Assembly: GCA_022821145.1 (NCBI GenBank)
Contig: JAJEEE010000009.1
Span: 62,001 to 126,000 of the forward strand
DNA from: Acidobacteriota bacterium
Lineage (GTDB): Bacteria; Acidobacteriota; Terriglobia; 20CM-2-55-15
Direction of reading: 5' to 3'
DNA length: 64,000 bases
Below are positions 9,201-17,052 of this stretch, piece by piece. Position 1 is the stretch's first letter. Each line of letters opens with the position of its first letter. The notes below the pieces were generated by a model. The model was not told where the DNA came from. It saw nothing but the letters and a program-made list of their open reading frames with translations, and did not search any database. The translations under genes and the position numbers were made by a program.

Positions 9201-9219
9201 CGTGCGGGGAGCCGTAATC

Positions 9220-10338
9220 GTGAGGAACGCCGCCTTCGGTCTGTCGGGTGTCGCCGTCCTGCTCCTGGCGGGCGGGCCGGGCTCGGCCCACCACCATCCG
9301 GCGGCCAAGTTCGACCCGGACCGTGCGGTGACGCTCCAGGGCAGCGTGTCGAAGATCGACTGGCTGAACCCGCATGTCCACCTCTTCATGGAAGTCACCG
9401 ACGGGGATGCGACGGTGAGTTGGGCCGTCGAGCTGGAAAGCACCGTCGACCTCCGGCGGAACGGGTGGGGTCCGGACACCGTCGATCTCGGCGATCGAAT
9501 CACGGTGGACGGCATGGCGGCCCGGGACGGAAGCCGCCAGATATGGGCGAACTCGGTAGTTCACGGCGACAGCGGCCGGGACGTCTTCACCGTCGCTCCC
9601 GCCGAACCGCCGGACGCGGCTGAAGCCGCAGCCCCGACGCCGCGCTGGCCGGACGGCCGGCCACGGCTGGGGCCGCCGGCCGGAGAGGCCGGAGGATACT
9701 GGGACTTCCCGAGCCGCTCCACGCTGGTCGAGGACGGGGCGACGGCCCCGGCCGACCGTCACGGCCTTTTGGCCGACATCGACGACGCCGCGGGCGTCGC
9801 GCCATTTCAGCCCTGGGCGCGCGACCTCTACCGATACCGGCAGCAGAATTTCCTGAAGGACGACCCCATGTTCCTGGGCTGCAAGCCCGCCGCCGGGCCG
9901 CGTGTGTTCCAGCGTCCCTACGGCGTGGTCTTCCTCGAGGAGCCGGAACGCGAACGCATTCGCGTCATCATGGGCGGCGGGAATCAGAACTGGCGGTTCA
10001 TCCATCTGGATGGACGCGAACAGACCGGTCTGCCCGAGGGCACCGCGGGCGATCCGCTCTACTTCGGCCACGCGGTCGGCGAGTGGGACGGCGATACGCT
10101 CGTCGTCGATACTCGCGGGTTCCACGACCGTTTCTGGTTTTCGAACGGCGGGCTCCCGCATACGCCGCAGCTTCACCTGGTCGAGCGTTTCACGCGAACG
10201 GATCTGAATACGCTGCGCTACGAGGTGACGATCGACGACCCGGGCGCGTACACGCGGACGTGGACGAGCAGTTGGACGCTTCGATGGGTTTCCGGAGAAG
10301 AGCTTCCGGTGTACTACTGTCAGGACAACAGACCATAG
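9220..10338 (+). CDS. Exported DUF6152 domain fused to a large conserved acidobacterial-type domain
   Basis: About 372 residues. The GTG at 9220 is preferred over the GTG at 9202 because GGGGAG lies 8 nt before it and a signal peptide (AAFGLSGVAVLLLAGGPGSA) follows at once. Residues about 25-115 form a DUF6152 domain beginning HHHPAAKFDPD and containing WLNPHVHLFMEV and RNGWGPDT. Residues about 145-370 match the separate protein encoded at 10805-11665: VAPFQPWARDLYRYRQ, a CKPA motif, YFGHAVGEWDGDTLVVDT, and a terminal ..CQDN. The gene is thus a fusion of two domains that also occur here as the neighbouring single-domain genes, implying that the two products work together in the periplasm. Biochemical role unknown. 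Confidence 0.8.
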   Translation: MRNAAFGLSGVAVLLLAGGPGSAHHHPAAKFDPDRAVTLQGSVSKIDWLNPHVHLFMEVTDGDATVSWAVELESTVDLRRNGWGPDTVDLGDRITVDGMAARDGSRQIWANSVVHGDSGRDVFTVAPAEPPDAAEAAAPTPRWPDGRPRLGPPAGEAGGYWDFPSRSTLVEDGATAPADRHGLLADIDDAAGVAPFQPWARDLYRYRQQNFLKDDPMFLGCKPAAGPRVFQRPYGVVFLEEPERERIRVIMGGGNQNWRFIHLDGREQTGLPEGTAGDPLYFGHAVGEWDGDTLVVDTRGFHDRFWFSNGGLPHTPQLHLVERFTRTDLNTLRYEVTIDDPGAYTRTWTSSWTLRWVSGEELPVYYCQDNRP

Positions 10339-10349
10339 GAGGATCCGCG

Positions 10350-10754
10350 ATGAGATCCCTCGTATCGAGAATCTGCGCGGTGGCCGTGGGCGTGCTGGTG
10401 GCGTCGGCCCCGGCCATCGCCCACCATTCGTTCGCGGCGGAGTTCGACGCCGACCAGCCGGTCACGCTGAGAGGCCGGGTCACGCGAATCGCGTGGAGCA
10501 ACCCTCACGTCTGGATCTACATGAACGTCGAGGACGAGACCGGCCAGCTCGTGAACTGGGGCTTCGAGATGGGCGCGCCGCACCAGGTGAGAAACCGGGG
10601 ATGGGACCGCGACACGTTGAAGGCCGGAGACGAGGTCATCGTCGAAGGGTCCCGGGCGCGCGACGGCAGCTTCCGCATGAACGCCAGAAGCGTGACGTGG
10701 GCCGAGACCGGCCTGAGTCTGGGAGCCGCATCCAGCCAGGGAATCACGCCCTAG
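10350..10754 (+). CDS. Exported DUF6152 family protein
   Basis: 134 residues from ATG 10350, preceded by AGGAGG 7 nt upstream. The signal peptide (residues 1-24, ending SAPAIA) is followed by HHSFAAEFDADQPVTLRGRVTRIAWSNPHV-type sequence, the hallmark opening of DUF6152. The conserved His-His immediately after cleavage, RNRGWDRDTLKAGDEV and SRARDGSFRMNA complete the domain. It resembles an OB-like beta-barrel with an N-terminal His pair that could bind metal; that is an inference. It lies between its fusion paralogue (12 nt upstream) and the 10805 gene, which encodes the other half of that fusion. Confidence 0.83.
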   Translation: MRSLVSRICAVAVGVLVASAPAIAHHSFAAEFDADQPVTLRGRVTRIAWSNPHVWIYMNVEDETGQLVNWGFEMGAPHQVRNRGWDRDTLKAGDEVIVEGSRARDGSFRMNARSVTWAETGLSLGAASSQGITP

Positions 10755-10804
10755 CGGAACAGGTTCGCCCGCCTGACGGGACGGCGGGCCTTGGAGGTAT
10801 ATCG

Positions 10805-11665
10805 ATGCGACGACACCGCTTGACCGTAAGCCTGACAGCGGCGCTGGCGCTGCTGTCTCCCGTGCTCTCCGAAACGCTGCAGGCACAGGATGCAGACACG
10901 CCCCGCCCCGCCCCGCGCCTGCCGAACGGCGAAGTGAGCTTCGGCCCGCCGCCGGGAGAGAAAGGCGTGTGGAACCGCGGCGACTACCGGTCCATGACGC
11001 CGGAGCGGCCGGAGGAGATCGCGCTCCGCGACGCCCGTGGCGGGCCGGACTTCAGTACGCACCCGTTGAAGCCCCGCGTCAGCGAAGTCCCGTTCCAGCC
11101 CTGGGCGAGGGAACTGTGGCTCTACCGCCAGACCCACGAGATCGAGCCGTACACGCGGTGCAAGCCGGCGGGCGGGTTTCGGAACATGGCCACGCCCTAT
11201 GGAACGGAGATCATCCAGGTGCCCGAACAGCAGCGACTCTACATCTTCCAGACGGGCGGACCGCACAGCTTCAGGCCCATCTACATGGACGGGCGTCCGC
11301 ACCCGGAAGATCTGGACCCCAGCTACTACGGCCACTCCGTCGGCCACTGGGAAGGCGATACGCTGGTGATCGACACGGTCGGTTTCAACGAACGCGGCTG
11401 GCTCGACGCGCGGGGCATACCCACGACGAAACAGCTTCGTCTGACCGAGCGGCTCACGCGCCTGGACATGAACACCCTGCGTTACGAGATGGCCGTCGAT
11501 GACCCCGGGGCCTATACCGCGCCGTGGACGACCGGCATGGACATGCGGTGGACGCCGGACAGGGAACAGTTCGAGTACATCTGCCAGGACGGCAACCTGG
11601 CGTCGGAGCTCATGATCGGCGGCGGCAACGCGCTGATCGACCGCGCGAGCCCGATCGTTCCATGA
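10805..11665 (+). CDS. Exported conserved protein (same family as C-terminus of 9220 gene and 18281 gene)
   Basis: 286 residues from ATG 10805, with GGAGG 9 nt upstream. The signal peptide (HRLTVSLTAALALLSPVL...LQAQ) precedes a proline-rich linker. The core contains VPFQPWARELWLYRQ, RCKPAGGFR, YYGHSVGHWEGDTLVIDT, LRLTERLTRLDMNTLRYEM and a C-terminal YICQDGN. These blocks recur in the 9220 and 18281 proteins. The family is abundant in Acidobacteriota secretomes and unassigned functionally. Conserved Cys (CKPAGG and ICQD) could form a disulfide. The stop overlaps the start of the next gene (ATGA), so translation is coupled. Confidence 0.8.
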   Translation: MRRHRLTVSLTAALALLSPVLSETLQAQDADTPRPAPRLPNGEVSFGPPPGEKGVWNRGDYRSMTPERPEEIALRDARGGPDFSTHPLKPRVSEVPFQPWARELWLYRQTHEIEPYTRCKPAGGFRNMATPYGTEIIQVPEQQRLYIFQTGGPHSFRPIYMDGRPHPEDLDPSYYGHSVGHWEGDTLVIDTVGFNERGWLDARGIPTTKQLRLTERLTRLDMNTLRYEMAVDDPGAYTAPWTTGMDMRWTPDREQFEYICQDGNLASELMIGGGNALIDRASPIVP

Positions 11666-12072
11666 TGGAGAGGCTCGGGACGGGCGCAGGGGTCGGGCTC
11701 CTGGTTTGGGCTCTGGCGGCGCCGGCCGCCGTGGCCCAGGAAGGCCACCCGCTCGTGGGCATCTGGTCCGGCGACTGGGGCCCGACGCCGGACGAGCGCC
11801 ATCCGGTCCTGATCGACATGTCCTGGGAAACGACCACGCTCAGCGGGATCATCAATCCCGGATTTCCCGATGCGGCGACGATCCGCGTCGGAACGCTCGA
11901 CTCCTCGGACTGGACCGTGCACCTCGAGGCGGACGGCGTGGACGGCGACGGCAACCCCGTTCGGATCGTCATCGACGGCGCGCTCGACGACCTCGGCTCG
12001 CCCAACCGCACCTTGAGCGGCACCTGGACGCGGGACGGCACGCAAGGCGACTTCGCGCTGACGCGGGAATAG
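11662..12072 (+). CDS. Small exported beta-sheet protein (paralogue of 8808-9200)
   Basis: 136 residues from ATG 11662 (a second ATG follows directly at 11665). The signal peptide (GAGVGLLVWALAAPAAVAQ) leads into EGHPLVGIWSGDWGPTPDERHPV, which aligns over its whole length with the 8808 protein: IINPGFPDAATIRVGTLDSSDWTVHLEAD and a closing TLSGTWTRDGTQGDFALTR. The gene overlaps the preceding stop by 4 nt. Its copy at 8808 lies before the fusion gene, so the two small genes bracket the DUF6152 and large-domain genes. Function unknown. Confidence 0.78.
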   Translation: MMERLGTGAGVGLLVWALAAPAAVAQEGHPLVGIWSGDWGPTPDERHPVLIDMSWETTTLSGIINPGFPDAATIRVGTLDSSDWTVHLEADGVDGDGNPVRIVIDGALDDLGSPNRTLSGTWTRDGTQGDFALTRE

Positions 12073-12097
12073 CGTCGCGAGCAACGGAGGGACGACC

Positions 12098-13102
12098 ATG
12101 AAACTGTCATTCGGCGCCGCACTGTTGCCGCTCATCCTGGTCGCGTGCGCGGCGCCGGACGCACCGGAAGCCGCCGGGGACGCCGTGCCGCACGTGGGCC
12201 CGGTGGAAGGCTTCCAGCCGGCCGAGAACTTCGACCCCGACGACGTGGCCTCGATCCGTGAAAGCCGCGACCGCTGGGTGAGAGCGTTCGCCGAGGGCGA
12301 CGCCGAGCCGCTGGCGTTCATCTTCCAGCAGGAAGCCGTCATGGCATGGCCGGAGGGGCTGCCGGCAGTGACGGGCGACGAGCTGTTCGCCGCGTACACG
12401 GCGGAACTCGCCTTCGACGTGCCGTCGGAGCAGTACATCACCGACGGCGGCGACCCCCGGACCATGACCCGGTTGCCGTGGGTGTCCTACTACGCCGATT
12501 ACACGTTGACGCTGACGCCCAGGGACGGCGGCGATCCCATGGCGAGCTCGGGGCGATTCATGACGCGGTTCCATCGACAACCCGACGGCTCCCTCGAAGT
12601 GATTCACGGCCCCGCGGTGGGAGACCCCGCTCCGCGGTTCGCCTTGAACGAGATGAGGGGCGGGGAGGAGACCGCGCTGGCCGACCTGCTCGGCGAGAAG
12701 CCGGTGGTGCTGGTCTTCGGGAGCTACACCTGAGGGCCCTTCATGAACAGTGTCGTGGACACTGAAGACTGGTACCAGGCTTCCAGGGATCGCGCCAACT
12801 TCCTGATGGTCTACATCGAGGAGGCCCATCCGGGCAACACGGTCGCGGGCATGGAGGTCCATGCCGCGACGACCATCGAGGAGAAACAGGCATTGGCGGA
12901 ACTCTGCACGAGCGGCAACCTGAGCCTGCCGACCGTTCTCGACAAGCTCGACAACGCGGTCGAGATCGCCTACGCGGCCTTCCCGGACCGCATTTACGTA
13001 CTCGACGCCGACGGCGTCATCCGGTACAAGACCACGCCCGGTCCCTTCGGCTGGGACGTGGCCGAATCGGCCGCCGCGCTGGAACGACTGCTGGCCGAAT
13101 AG
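12098..13102 (+). CDS. Deiodinase-like selenoprotein (lipoprotein, SnoaL-like + iodothyronine-deiodinase-type thioredoxin fold), in-frame TGA read as Sec212
   Basis: 334 residues if the TGA at 12731-12733 is read as selenocysteine; conventional calling would split it in two. The N-terminus is a lipoprotein signal with lipobox LVAC (Cys17). Residues about 55-185 resemble a SnoaL/DUF4440-like domain (SRDRWVRAFAEGDAEP, SGRFMTRFHRQPDGSLEVIHG). The C-terminal part is a T4-deiodinase-type thioredoxin fold: VLVFGSYT-U-GPFM matches the family's FGSxTU active site. Coding similarity continues past the TGA in the same frame with FLMVYIEEAHPG and DKLDNAVEIAYAAFPDRIYVLD, both family blocks. A hairpin follows at SECIS distance (12748-12764). 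selD lies elsewhere in the window. The protein is probably an envelope-anchored redox enzyme; iodothyronine is unlikely to be the natural substrate. Confidence 0.85.
12748..12764 (+). promoter_or_regulatory. Candidate bacterial SECIS hairpin
   Basis: CAGTGTC-GTG-GACACTG forms a perfect 7-bp stem with a three-base loop. It starts 15 nt after the TGA codon, and its loop begins 22 nt after it, inside the range known for bacterial SECIS elements. It lies within the coding sequence, as bacterial SECIS elements must. The GU in the loop fits the usual preference, but I do not see the bulged U of the E. coli fdhF element. An alternative pairing of the flanking CTTCA with TGAAG would lengthen the helix. 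Confidence 0.55.
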
Positions 13103-13114
13103 AACCGCGTGACG

Positions 13115-14428
13115 ATGAACCGCCGTGAATGGCTGTGGGGTCTGGCCGGACTCGGCGCCGCGGCATGCGTCCCCGACACCGGCGACGCGCCGGCCGACGG
13201 ACCGGTCCCGCTCGAGGGCATCGGCCGGGGGATCCGCCACGTCTCCTACAGCGACGTCGGCGGCAACCCGGACTGCGTCCAGGTGATGTCCAACCGCGGC
13301 CATCTGTACGTCGGCCACATGTTCGCCGACGGGCTGACGATCCTGGACGCCGCCGACCCGCGCGCCCTGCGTCCCGTGGGGTTCTTCACGGCCGGGGGAA
13401 ACACGCGAACGCATCATCTGCAAGTGGCCGACGACCTGCTCCTGCTGGCGAACGGCGCGAACATCGTCGCCATGCAGTCCTACGACGACCTGCGCGGCTA
13501 TTTCGAGAACACGCTGGCCGACAGCGTCACCGGCGAAGGCGTATTCCGGTCCGGCCTCAGCATCCACGACATATCCCGGCCGGACGAGGCGCGCGAGATC
13601 GCGTTCCTGGAAATGCCCGGCCTCGGCGTCAACCGCCTGTGGTGGACGGGCGGCCGGTACGCCTACGTCGCCGCGCACTTCGACGGCTTCACCGACACGA
13701 TTCTCGCCGTCGTCGACCTCAACGACGTCACGAGGCCCGAAATCGTCTCGCGCTGGTGGCTGCCGGGGATGAACCGCGAGGCGGGCGAGACGCCGGTCGC
13801 CACCGAGGGGCGCCGGGTGGCCCTGCATCACATGATCACGTCCGGCGACTACGGATACGCCGCATGGCGCGACGGCGGCCTGACGATCCACGACATCGGC
13901 GACCCCGGCGCGCCCGCGTTGCTGTCCCACATCAACTGGTCCCCGCCGTTTCCGGGCGGCACGCACACCGCGCTGCCGCTGCCCGGGCGCGACCTGGTCG
14001 TGGTGGCCGACGAGGCGAACGCGGAACGCTGCGAGAAGGGGATCTTCCACACGTTCGTCGTCGACGCGCGCGTCAAGGAAAACCCGGTCCCGATCGCGAC
14101 GCTGCCCACGCCCCGCGACCGCGACTACTGCGGCCTGGGCACGTTCGGACCGCACAACCTGCACGAAAACCGGCCGGGCGCCTTCGTCAGCGAGGAAACG
14201 ATCTTCGCGACGTACAACAACGCGGGCGTGCGCGTGTTCGACATCCGCGACGCGTTCGCGCCCACGGAAATCGCCTACTGGGCGCCGCCCGTCCCCGCAC
14301 GGATGGTCGATCCCCGTCCGATGGTCGCCCACGCGGCCAAGACGTGCGACGTCCTCGTCCGGACGGACGGCCTGATGTATGTCACAGACTGGAACGGCGG
14401 ACTTCACGTCCTGGAATACGAGGGATAA
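13115..14428 (+). CDS. LVIVD-repeat beta-propeller, exported (Tat-like or lipoprotein)
   Basis: About 437 residues. ATG 13115 is preferred over the GTG at 13109 because it opens a signal sequence directly: MNRREWLWGLAGLGAAAC, with a twin-arginine start and a Cys at 18 that could be lipidated. The body repeats LVIVD-like blades such as LYVGHMFADGLTILDAADPRAL, LSIHDISRPDEAREIAFLEM, LTIHDIGDPGAPALLSHI and VRVFDIRDAFAPTEIAYW. Conserved His residues (TRTHHLQV, ALHHMITSG, GPHNLHEN) are typical of family members resembling selenium-binding-protein or copper-linked propellers; whether metal binds here is an inference. It starts 12 nt after the selenoprotein gene and precedes the sugar dehydrogenase, suggesting one transcript. 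Confidence 0.8.
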   Translation: MNRREWLWGLAGLGAAACVPDTGDAPADGPVPLEGIGRGIRHVSYSDVGGNPDCVQVMSNRGHLYVGHMFADGLTILDAADPRALRPVGFFTAGGNTRTHHLQVADDLLLLANGANIVAMQSYDDLRGYFENTLADSVTGEGVFRSGLSIHDISRPDEAREIAFLEMPGLGVNRLWWTGGRYAYVAAHFDGFTDTILAVVDLNDVTRPEIVSRWWLPGMNREAGETPVATEGRRVALHHMITSGDYGYAAWRDGGLTIHDIGDPGAPALLSHINWSPPFPGGTHTALPLPGRDLVVVADEANAERCEKGIFHTFVVDARVKENPVPIATLPTPRDRDYCGLGTFGPHNLHENRPGAFVSEETIFATYNNAGVRVFDIRDAFAPTEIAYWAPPVPARMVDPRPMVAHAAKTCDVLVRTDGLMYVTDWNGGLHVLEYEG

Positions 14429-14433
14429 CGACA

Positions 14434-15948
14434 ATGCGCACCGTATCCGCCTGGCCGGTATGGCTCGGCCTGCTGGCGCCGGGGGCGACCTGGGCCCAGG
14501 TCGCCAATCCGATCGACGATCCGATCGTCCATCGCGGGCTCGAGGTCCGCATCGAAACACTGGCGCGCCTGCCCGAAACCGGCAGCCTGCACGCTGACGA
14601 CCGGGACCCGGCGACGTGGGCGCGGGTGAGCTTCGTCCGCGACCGCGCCGACGGACGGCGTTTCGCGAACGACTCGCGCGGCTTTCTCTACGAGCTCCAC
14701 GCCGGCGGCGAACCCACGTTGTACGCCGACGTCGACGCGGCGTTCCCGCACGCGATCTACGACAGCCTGGCCAGCGGGTTCATCGGTTTCGACTTCCACC
14801 CGGAATTCGCCGCGAACGGCCTGTTCTACACCGTGCACGGCGAGCGCGCGGCGGGGAACCCCGCCGTGGCCGACTTCGTTCCGCCCGGCTTCGGTTCATC
14901 CGACGTGACGTACCACAGCGTGATCACCGAATGGCGGGCAACGGATCCGGCCGCGGACGCCTTCGATGGTTCGCGGCGCGAGTTGCTCCGCATCGGCCAT
15001 ATCGTCGATCTCTTCCGGCACCCCTTCGGCTACGTCGGCTTCAATCCGACCGCGGAGCCGGGAGATCCCGATTACGGGTTGCTGTACGCCAGCGGCAGCG
15101 ATCTGGGATTCTCCAACGGCGGCGGCCCCCACGAAGCCGACCCCGCCCAGATGCAGCGGCTGGACACGGTGGTGGGCGCCATCCTGCGCATCGATCCCCG
15201 GTCACCGTCGGAATCGGGCGGCGTGGAAGGGATCGGCGACTATACCGTCCCGGCCGTCAACATGTACGCCGATGACGGCGACCCCGAGACACTGGGCGAA
15301 ATCTACGCCTCGGGCTTCCGGAACGCGCACCGGCTGTCGTGGGACCTCGACGACGGCACGTTGTTCGCCGCCGACATCGGCATGAGCCACATCGAGGAAA
15401 TCAATATCGTCCACGAGGGCGGCAACTACGGCTGGATGCAGCGCGAGGGCTACTTCGACAACGGCGTCTCCCGGCGCGGCGGGGTCCTCGGCGACGTCTT
15501 TCTCCTGCCGTCGGAGGTCCTGAACGGACGCTACCCCGACGGGTTCGCCTATCCCGTGGCCATGTACGACCACGACGACGGCGAGGCCGTCGCGGCGGGG
15601 TTCACCTACCACGGCGCCATCCCGGCCCTTCAGGGCAAGTTCATCTTCGGCGACGTCGCTCGCGGCCGTCTGTTCGCCGCCGACACGGCGGCGATGAAGG
15701 CGGCCGACGACGGCGTTCCGGAGACCGTCGCCGCGATCGAGGAGATCCAGCTTTATGCCCGCGACGCGGACGGGAATCGCCGGGACGTGACGATGGGAGA
15801 CCTCGTGGCCGAGGCTCTCGGCCGCGACATCGAGCGGGTCGACCTGCACTTGAGCCGCAGCGCCGACGGCGAGATCTTCATCACGTCGCGCCACGACGGC
15901 TATATCCGGATGCTCGTCCCGGATCGCCCGGCGGACGGTGCGCGTTAA
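14434..15948 (+). CDS. PQQ-type glucose/sorbosone dehydrogenase family protein
   Basis: 504 residues from ATG 14434, 5 nt after the preceding stop. The signal peptide (MRTVSAWPVWLGLLAPGATWA) is followed by a six-bladed soluble-quinoprotein propeller. Visible marks are FIGFDFHPEFAANGLFYTVH (the classic GSDH blade), RIDP after LDTVVGAILRI, IYASGFRNAHRLSWD (the catalytic-site region of soluble glucose dehydrogenase-like proteins), ADIGMSHIEEINIVHEGGNYGWM and GKFIFGDVARGRLF. Members oxidise sugars or aldoses in the periplasm or are structural relatives without PQQ. It is co-oriented with the LVIVD propeller and the selenoprotein. Substrate undetermined. Confidence 0.85.
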   Translation: MRTVSAWPVWLGLLAPGATWAQVANPIDDPIVHRGLEVRIETLARLPETGSLHADDRDPATWARVSFVRDRADGRRFANDSRGFLYELHAGGEPTLYADVDAAFPHAIYDSLASGFIGFDFHPEFAANGLFYTVHGERAAGNPAVADFVPPGFGSSDVTYHSVITEWRATDPAADAFDGSRRELLRIGHIVDLFRHPFGYVGFNPTAEPGDPDYGLLYASGSDLGFSNGGGPHEADPAQMQRLDTVVGAILRIDPRSPSESGGVEGIGDYTVPAVNMYADDGDPETLGEIYASGFRNAHRLSWDLDDGTLFAADIGMSHIEEINIVHEGGNYGWMQREGYFDNGVSRRGGVLGDVFLLPSEVLNGRYPDGFAYPVAMYDHDDGEAVAAGFTYHGAIPALQGKFIFGDVARGRLFAADTAAMKAADDGVPETVAAIEEIQLYARDADGNRRDVTMGDLVAEALGRDIERVDLHLSRSADGEIFITSRHDGYIRMLVPDRPADGAR

Positions 15949-16013
15949 CCCGATCTCGGAATAACCGGTCTCCGGCGGCTGTTCGCCGCCCGGATCGCGG
16001 CCGGATTCGCCGG

Positions 16014-16019
16014 TATAAT
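16014..16019 (+). promoter_or_regulatory. Candidate -10 box (TATAAT) for a leaderless transcript
   Basis: A perfect TATAAT lies only 6 nt before the GTG at 16026, so transcription would start about at the initiation codon. I see no good -35 hexamer at 16-18 bp. A leaderless mRNA is therefore suggested by the sequence but not shown. Confidence 0.45.
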
Positions 16020-16025
16020 TCACGG

Positions 16026-16289
16026 GTGACGTCCAACAGCTTGAAGTCGCCCGATCGGACCGCGGATGAGCTGGCCGCGGTCGAGCGTTGGGTGCGCACG
16101 TGGAAGAAGGCGGGGCCGAGGCTGGAAGCCATCCGGCGGGCCGAGCTTCGCCGCCTGGATCCGATTCAGGCGATCACCTGTCTCTGCCGCCCGGCCGACT
16201 ACACGGTCCCGCCCCGGGCGCCCCGTCCGACATCGGGTCTCGTCGAACAGCAACGGTGGTTCAGGAAGGCCTTCGGACACCGTGACTGA
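16026..16289 (+). CDS. Small hypothetical protein, probable partner (antitoxin-like) of the decayed nucleotidyltransferase
   Basis: 87 residues from GTG 16026: a helical, basic protein (ELAAVERWVRTWKKAGPRLEAIRRAELRRL). Its stop overlaps the GTG of the following nucleotidyltransferase remnant by several bases, as in toxin-antitoxin pairs. Comparable short proteins are encoded directly before AbiEii-type nucleotidyltransferases in other bacteria; I recall this from the family and could not check it. No promoter apart from the TATAAT immediately before the start is seen. The frame is intact although its partner is broken. Confidence 0.6.
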   Translation: MTSNSLKSPDRTADELAAVERWVRTWKKAGPRLEAIRRAELRRLDPIQAITCLCRPADYTVPPRAPRPTSGLVEQQRWFRKAFGHRD

Positions 16290-16380
16290 GCTGATCCGAA
16301 CGGCTTCCGACCTCCAGGCATTCTTCGAGTCCCGCTAGTGGAGCTACTGCTTCATCGGCGGGTTGGCCGTCGAGCGATAA
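16282..16380 (+). pseudogene. Remnant of an AbiEii/DUF1814-like nucleotidyltransferase toxin
   Basis: Starting at the GTG at 16282, the frame reads TELIRTASDLQAFFESR, then TAG (16336-16338), then WSYCFIGGLAVER, then TAA (16378-16380). FESR-x-WSYCFIGGLA followed by an RWG segment is the typical N-terminus of these nucleotidyltransferases, up to the GG of the first catalytic motif. Everything after that point is missing or scrambled before the next gene at 16443. The toxin is therefore dead: one nonsense codon plus a large deletion. The intact upstream 87-residue gene is a possible orphan antitoxin. Confidence 0.65.
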
Positions 16381-16442
16381 TCGGCAGGCAGGGTCGTCCG
16401 GGTGCGGCCTCAGGCGCTCGGCCGCGAGAGGCGCGGATCGGA

Positions 16443-16907
16443 GTGAACGAATCGCCGGGAAAGAGGTTCAAGAAGTCAACGCGGACCGCCCGCCACGGCG
16501 ACGCGACGCCGGTCCTCCTCGCAGGCGGCAACCCTCAGATCGCCAAGGCCGATGGTGACATCCCCGTCCAGGCCTACATCGCGGCCATGCCCGGTTGGAA
16601 AAGCGCGGCCGGGCGCCGCCTCGACGACCTCATCGTGCGCACCGTGCCCCACGTGCGCAAGGCCGTGAGGTGGAACTCGCCCTGGTATGGCGTCGAGGGC
16701 CATGGTTGGTTCTTGAGCTTCCACGTATTCACGCGCTACATAAAGGTGACCTTCCTGAACGGTGCGTCGCTGCGCCCCGCCCCACCCGGCTCCGGCAAGG
16801 ACAAGGACTCGCGCTGGATCGACATCTACGAGGCCGAACTCGACGAGGATCGGATGGAAGCCTGGATCCGGCAATCGGCCGCCCTGCCCGGTTGGCGCGG
16901 ATTCTGA
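16443..16907 (+). CDS. DUF1801 family protein
   Basis: 154 residues from GTG 16443. The core reads VQAYIAAMPGWKSAAGRRLDDLIVRTVPHVRKAVRWNSPWYG, the recognisable DUF1801 pattern, in which a helix is followed by the conserved WNSPWYG. FTRYIKVTFLNGASLRP and a C-terminal IRQSAALPGW follow. The fold is frataxin-like (YdhG/YjbR relatives), and members are cytosolic with poorly defined roles. The first 25 residues are low-complexity and basic, so a later start is possible. It is not obviously linked to the pseudogene before it. Confidence 0.8.
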   Translation: MNESPGKRFKKSTRTARHGDATPVLLAGGNPQIAKADGDIPVQAYIAAMPGWKSAAGRRLDDLIVRTVPHVRKAVRWNSPWYGVEGHGWFLSFHVFTRYIKVTFLNGASLRPAPPGSGKDKDSRWIDIYEAELDEDRMEAWIRQSAALPGWRGF

Positions 16908-17052
16908 GGACCTGCCGACCCCGATTCGCATCGTTCGCGAAACCGGAGCGGCGGAGGACTCCCGTTGCCGGAGCCGAAGGGGCCCGACAAGGCTCTGGTC
17001 GATGGCCGGGGAAACACGCATCGCGTTGCCGGTCCGGAGCATGACGCCACCT

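Noticed and set aside
9202-9219. GTG at 9202 as the start of the DUF6152 fusion gene
   Set aside because: It has no Shine-Dalgarno sequence and lies 18 nt before a GTG that has GGGGAG at good spacing and opens the signal peptide directly.
12107-14560. Long minus-strand frame (about 817 codons) across the selenoprotein and LVIVD genes
   Set aside because: It is a GC-driven shadow: composition is Arg/Gly/Val-biased without motifs, and the plus-strand genes have clear homology and signal peptides.
16336-16338. In-frame TAG in the nucleotidyltransferase remnant as a pyrrolysine codon
   Set aside because: The frame is closed again by TAA after 13 more codons and the remaining protein is missing, so decay explains it better.
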